Part shown: one piece after another, positions 61,401-64,000 of the stretch
Numbering within the stretch: position 1 is the first letter of the stretch
Layout of the letters: each line of letters begins with the position of its first letter
Assembly (NCBI GenBank): GCA_940671915.1
Contig: CALNVZ010000649.1
Coordinates: 4,762,064-4,826,063 of the forward strand
Direction of reading: 5' to 3'
Source of the DNA: Paracentrotus lividus
Taxonomy: Eukaryota; Echinodermata; Echinoidea; Camarodonta; Echinidae
DNA: 64,000 bases
Made by a program: the position numbers and the translations under genes
The notes under the pieces: model-generated
Database searches by the model: none
Told to the model about the DNA's origin: nothing
The model's input: only the letters and a program-made list of their open reading frames with translations

Positions 61401-64000
61401 TTATAGCCTTCCTATCAATTGTACTTGAAAAAAGTTCCGGTATTACAATTAATTTCTTATGTACATGTATTTTATTGTTTTTTTTATATTTCTTATGTGG
61501 GCAAGTCCACGCTATTTTGCGCGGTAACAAACGGGACATTCAGAGCCAAAAATAGGGCTTGTTTGAAAAATCTGAAATGAAATCTCAATCCTTGGCATAT
61601 TCCTGAAAGTACTAAGAATGTTCAACAAAAACATAAAAAATAGTTGAAATAACTCAATTCATAATTAATTTATGATCATTTATTCGTCGGTAACAAACGG
61701 GACCGCAAAAAAATGGTGTTTTCTAATTTTGACTTTTTTCACATATAACTCTGAATTAAAAAAGTAGATCTAAATTTGCAGAGTCATATCCTCTTAAACA
61801 TGTAATAAACATTGTAAGGACATATTTTAAAGCTAATACAACTTCAAGTTTTCTGGCAAAGGTCAAGTTTTAAAAACTATGTCAGGTAACAAACGGGACA
61901 GTAACACCCGGGACAATTATTCCCTGTAATATTTTTCATTAAACAATTGGTGTAGCCAAGGCGTAGAAACATCTTTTGTTAAAAAATCACTCTGATAAAA
62001 CAAAAGAAACATAATACAAAACACAAATGTAAGAAAAACTTATTTTGTTTCATTTCTAAAGGTGGGAGGGTGGGTAATAAAAATGTATGATTTTACATCA
62101 GCTCAGTAACTCTTGTGAGACTATTTCTGAGACCTGAATATTTTAAGTCTAAAAATATAGAAAGCTATGTGCTAGGTTCGTGACATTTTCACCAGAGTTA
62201 GCCAAGAAAATATAAAAAGAGAAAATACTTACTTTTTGGTTGTACTCCTATGACAAACCTCTTTTTTAAATGGTTGAAAATAGCATTTTTAATGCATTTC
62301 ATATATTTTTCATGAATATTAATGAGCCTTGTGACGTCATATGACCTTGAAATGACTTTTTGACCTCATTTGCATTAAGTTCATTTCATACCCTTTATGG
62401 TGATATATGACACATTATGTATACCTTTACAAACCTACTGACACACTAGACACAAAAATGGTCAAAAAGTCGAAAAATCACCATCTCGGGAACAAATAGC
62501 GTGGACTTGCCCATGTATATCTTTGTTTTTTCGACCTTTTTATTTTCAATGTTTTTTTATGAAATTTGTTGGGGACAACTCAATAATCATAAAAAGCATA
62601 TAATCAAGTAATTTGAATCAGTAAAAGCAAAAATAATCACTCATTAATGAATTTTAGCTGAAAACACATTTTGTATTGACTTTGTACATGAAATCACGTT
62701 TTTGAGCAAATTTGGGTCTGACGCACGTGTACAAAATTATGCGTAACTCGCGAATTGGGTACCCGGACGTTGCAAATTTGGTCTTAAAAGATGTGGGAGA
62801 CTTGGAGGAAAAAAGTCATGCCACATCGCGGCGAGAGCTTTTCGCGTTGCGAACATATTGCGGGAAACGTCGAGGGGGGGCCTGGGAGGCCCCCCCCCCC
62901 CCCTCCGGCCTAGTTAGGGTTAAGGGTCGAGAAACTCCAAGGAAACGGCTCAAGAGAAAGATCAGTAGTTCTACTTTAGAAAAAAAGGTTGCTGGTCTTT
63001 AAGGGTGGGGGAACTCCAAAGAAACAGCTCAAGAGAAAGATCAGTACTTCTACTCTAGAAACTTGTTGCTGGTCTCCAAGGGCAGAGGAACTCCTAAGAA
63101 TAAACTTAAGAGAAAGATCAGTACTTCTACTCTAGAAACGTGTTGCTGGTCTCCAAGAGCAGAGGAACTCCTAAGAATAATCTCAAGAGAAAGATCAGTA
63201 ATTCTAAGTTAGGAACATGGTGCTATTATTTTAAGGGTGGGGGGGGGGACCTCCAAACAAACAACTCAAGAGAAAGGTCAGTAGTTCTACTCTAGAAACA
63301 TAGTGATAATCTTAAAGAGCAGAGGAACCCCCAAGAAACAATTTGAGAGAAAGGTCTGTAGGTTTAGCACTAGTGGTTGTGGTAGTACGTTGCAGTACTC
63401 ATTTGTCACCTTACTGCTGTGGAGTGGGGGGGGGGCATTGATTCCACCCCTCCTCACAGATGTCGGCCATGGAGAGACCAAAACTTCTTAAATTTAGCTG
63501 GTACATGTAGGTATGGTTTCATACCAATACTCCAATACATTCTGAATTATATTCATACACGACGTATGTTCACAATACAATTTGCAATTCTGTGTTTTGT
63601 CACTATAATACATGATCTTTGAAGCTACTAATTTTAAATTTAGTACTTGTCGCCCGATGGTCAATATGTCATAAATTTGGTGTCAAAACATGCCTAAGCT
63701 TGCAGTTAAAAAAAAATTCTTGAACGTATGTTGGCAAATTTCCAGGTAGTGGAAGAAATAGCAGTGCTAATAACCACTGGAAAACATGCTTTATATCCAA
63801 CCATTTTTATCATTACCCTGATTGAATAAAACTGAAATAAATAAATTAATCTATGTACTCCATCCATCTCTTTACCAGCCTCGACGTGAAACATGGTGCC
63901 CAGGGATGACCCTACAGCCCCTCATACTACCACCACGCCCTGCCTTGCTTCAAACCCAGATAAGTCCCCTCTCATCCGAGACGGCTCTTCCGGAGAAATC
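51034..64000 (+). CDS. CENPE: CENP-E-like kinesin-7 motor protein, 5' part of gene
   Basis: CENP-E is a plus-end-directed kinetochore kinesin needed for chromosome alignment. The exons are 51034-51080, 52256-52355, 52985-53074, 53444-53562, 54408-54518, 56159-56308, 57114-57173, 58213-58476, 60234-60353, 60856-61032 and 63879 to beyond the edge. They encode the full motor: VAIRLRPF at the N-terminus, P-loop GQTSSGKT (residues 86-93), switch I SSRSH (197-201), switch II DLAGSER (230-236), and NxxLxxLGxVI and RDSKLTRIL elements. After the motor, [18 protein letters not shown] and a Glu/Lys/Met-rich coiled coil match CENP-E and not other kinesins. So does the KRK…TWCPG turn at the last junction, compared with KRKRRVTWCLG in human CENP-E. 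All junction phases agree except exon 2, which is one base short. The gene runs off the right edge. Confidence 0.88.
51081..52255. other. CENP-E intron 1
   Basis: It contains a GAGACGTCTC-family MITE (51712-51953). No other feature recognised. Confidence 0.5.
51712..51953. mobile_element. hairpin MITE, GAGACGTCTC family, copy 2
   Basis: The ends ggtggtgtctcactt and aatgagttaccacc are inverted. The interior has repeated gagacgtctc and gtctccgtgacgtctca. It is diverged from 4493-4713. Confidence 0.7.
52256..52355 (+). CDS. CENPE: CENP-E exon 2, one base short
   Basis: Acceptor gttgccatgatcag and donor GTAAGA. The first half reads [20 protein letters not shown] and ISATGSP, then stop in that frame. 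The second half reads GKPYTLD in the frame demanded by exon 3. The length of 100 should be 101 (or 98) to fit. The shift falls next to short G and C runs (ggggagccc), so a sequencing indel is likely. Confidence 0.78.
52356..52984. other. CENP-E intron 2
   Basis: A T-run of more than 30 bases followed by G9 (52406-52447), and G-runs near 52566, 52791 and 52853. No gene recognised. Confidence 0.5.
52985..53074 (+). CDS. CENPE: CENP-E exon 3
   Basis: (D)[19 protein letters not shown] and [16 protein letters not shown] and YEEIA-PI match CENP-E motor. Donor GTAAGA. Confidence 0.92.
53444..53562 (+). CDS. CENPE: CENP-E exon 4, P-loop
   Basis: [19 protein letters not shown], then [25 protein letters not shown] is the nucleotide-binding P-loop. 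Acceptor attccacag, donor GTAAGT. Confidence 0.94.
53563..54407. other. CENP-E intron 4
   Basis: AT-rich, with nothing recognised besides short homopolymers. Confidence 0.4.
54408..54518 (+). CDS. CENPE: CENP-E exon 5
   Basis: Exactly 37 codons: [20 protein letters not shown] then [17 protein letters not shown]. It matches the [19 protein letters not shown] block of CENP-E. Confidence 0.94.
54602..54855. mobile_element. Harbinger-like MITE with TTA target duplication (CENP-E intron 5)
   Basis: The ends agctgtggtcgcatcccgtc and gacgtacg…gaccagggct give an imperfect inverted repeat (agc-tggtc…). TTA on both sides (54599-54601, 54856-54858). Inner text cgtacg/gtacgt is rich in short palindromes, as in the element at 33011-33261. 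Confidence 0.65.
54860..56158. other. remainder of CENP-E intron 5
   Basis: A G-run near 54979-54991 and (ATT)n just before the acceptor (56135-56155). No gene recognised. Confidence 0.4.
56159..56308 (+). CDS. CENPE: CENP-E exon 6, switch I
   Basis: [20 protein letters not shown], then [20 protein letters not shown] and [15 protein letters not shown] is the switch-I signature. Acceptor tattattgtag, donor GTAAGT. Confidence 0.94.
56369..57060. mobile_element. repeat fragments in CENP-E intron 6
   Basis: About 56369-56420 resembles the Tc1/mariner-type MITE arm. About 56600-56940 is a relative of the piggyBac-type element at 61139-62919 and preserves the uninterrupted text around its internal insertion point (tttcttatgcatttccttg near 56697-56715). 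Confidence 0.65.
57114..57173 (+). CDS. CENPE: CENP-E exon 7
   Basis: [20 protein letters not shown], 20 codons, equivalent to ILESREKGE…VKVSHL in human CENP-E. Donor GTAAGC. Confidence 0.93.
57174..57798. other. CENP-E intron 7, first part
   Basis: AT-rich, nothing recognised before the element at 57799. Confidence 0.4.
57799..58197 (+). mobile_element. GACCAAATGG-type element, copy D (uninterrupted reference copy)
   Basis: It starts ggtttatatccatttggtct and ends ttagaccaattagcaattta. The left half is ccatttggtctaatt units, the right half attagaccaaatgg units, with the switch at taccagtttgttactggaa (about 58000-58018). Its right end is only 15 bases from the exon-8 acceptor boundary. Confidence 0.85.
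58213..58476 (+). CDS. CENPE: CENP-E exon 8, switch II
   Basis: [60 protein letters not shown] and [13 protein letters not shown]. 88 codons, the end of the motor core. Acceptor atttcactcccag, donor GTGAGT. Confidence 0.95.
58554..58714. mobile_element. MITE with CCAGGGGGGCATTTCATCAA ends
   Basis: The left end ccaggggggcatttcatcaa and right end ttgatgaaatgcccccctgg are perfect inverted repeats, continuing aggacttgtcaga. About 161 bp in CENP-E intron 8. Confidence 0.9.
58715..59411. other. CENP-E intron 8, middle part
   Basis: Short ccctaaccctaacccta near 58779 and ctcttttcag repeats near 59044-59070. Nothing else recognised. Confidence 0.4.
59412..59915. mobile_element. MITE with about 165-bp inverted repeats (TTAAAGGGGAAGTTCACCCT)
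   Basis: Left and right arms pair from ttaaaggggaagttcaccct through tgacgtcacatgcgagcag. Divergence between arms is low, so it is fairly young. A fragment of the same end type (ttaaagggcaattccagcct) lies at about 60585. Confidence 0.9.
60234..60353 (+). CDS. CENPE: CENP-E exon 9, neck/start of stalk
   Basis: [20 protein letters not shown], then [32 protein letters not shown] is the motor-neck junction of CENP-E. Acceptor tattttccag, donor GTAAGA. Confidence 0.94.
60377..60535 (+). mobile_element. tRNA-derived SINE
   Basis: An A-box-like ggtcgagcggtaacgct and a B-box GGTTCGAAACC (60446-60456) are followed by a non-tRNA tail (ggtcggtcccagacgtaaat…). This is the layout of tRNA SINEs. It does not fold as a complete tRNA. 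It lies in CENP-E intron 9. Confidence 0.65.
60856..61032 (+). CDS. CENPE: CENP-E exon 10, coiled coil
   Basis: 59 codons: [59 protein letters not shown]. The Glu/Lys/Met-rich heptads suggest coiled coil. Donor GTTAGT. The last about 40 bases of the exon, with donor, are the founder of the tandem array downstream. Confidence 0.9.
61139..62919. mobile_element. piggyBac/Kolobok-type non-autonomous element, TTAA target
   Basis: It begins CCCTAACTAGGCCGG and ends CCGGCCTAGTTAGGG, with TTAA on each side (61135-61138, 62920-62923). GC-rich subterminal blocks (gcctcctaggccccc and relatives) are also inverted. No transposase. A sibling array unit at about 62993 shows the empty site (ctttaagggtgg). 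It contains a nested element. Confidence 0.85.
61499..62512. mobile_element. nested element with GGGCAAGTCCACGCTATTT ends
   Basis: 19-bp perfect terminal inverted repeats, with ATGT on both sides (61495-61498, 62513-62516). The interior carries the phrase ggtaacaaacgggaca three times near the left end. About 1 kb, no coding capacity. Superfamily not assigned. Confidence 0.85.
63366..63878. other. CENP-E intron 10, last part
   Basis: A G-run at 63426-63434. No other feature recognised before the acceptor. Confidence 0.4.
63879..64000 (+). CDS. CENPE: CENP-E exon 11, partial at window edge
   Basis: After acceptor ctctttaccag the frame set by exon 10 reads [15 protein letters not shown], then [20 protein letters not shown], and stays open to the edge. 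The basic-aromatic start aligns with the RKRRVTWCLG segment of CENP-E. Confidence 0.8.

Larger units (their letters stand above)
61000..63365 (+). repeat. tandem array of CENP-E exon-10 end plus donor, split by a transposon
   Basis: The unit gaactcc(c/t)aagaa-a-actcaagagaaag followed by (g/a)t(c/t)agta recurs after exon 10: one unit before the element at 61139-62919 and about six after it (to 63365). Unit length is 66-77 bp; two adjacent units are exactly 77 bp apart (63043, 63120). Donor-like GT is kept at 61033, 61099, 63277 and 63354; the others read AT. Confidence 0.88.

Overview
The window is eukaryotic. It is AT-rich and intron-dominated, with short exons in long introns and a dense load of small inverted-repeat elements and microsatellites. 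The four genes are animal families, and the repeat style (many short palindromic elements, tRNA-derived SINE, CR1/RTE-like LINE scraps) suggests a marine invertebrate deuterostome, most likely an echinoderm such as a sea urchin. The species is inference. No virus-like or prokaryotic genes were seen.

Layout: (1) 1-4.3 kb, minus strand: an intact 3' terminal exon of a heparan sulfate 3-O-sulfotransferase-like gene (2237-2521), with a frame-broken stretch of the same family upstream of it (about 3455-4012). (2) 4.3-11.4 kb: repeats, including a Tc1/mariner-type MITE (7873-8399) and a LINE fragment interrupted by another element (9165-10600). (3) 11,486-16,602, plus strand: a complete six-exon cytosolic sulfotransferase gene (311 aa), with a LINE fragment in one intron. 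(4) 16.6-27 kb: intergenic repeats. (5) 27,307-43,573, minus strand: a six-exon 1-acyl-glycerol-3-phosphate acyltransferase (AGPAT/LPAAT) gene. It is interrupted by a low-quality duplicate of 22-31 kb (about 33.49-41.10 kb) that ends at a 25-N gap. (6) 44-51 kb: repeats and duplicated sequence upstream of the next gene. (7) 51,034 to the window edge, plus strand: the kinesin motor domain and start of the stalk of a CENP-E (kinesin-7)-like gene, in at least 11 exons.

The genes do not form a pathway. Two neighbours use PAPS as sulfate donor (the Golgi-type 3-OST and the cytosolic SULT). The acyltransferase belongs to phospholipid synthesis, and the kinesin to chromosome congression at mitosis.

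The most interesting points are: tandem duplication of exon 3' ends together with their splice donors in two unrelated genes (SULT and CENP-E), and of terminal-exon sequence in a third (AGPAT); four copies of a roughly 400-bp element with fixed ends, built internally of degenerate GACCAAATGG-type repeats in both orientations; nested insertions whose empty sites can be read from sibling copies inside this window; and a large assembly artefact inside the acyltransferase gene that would mislead gene prediction.
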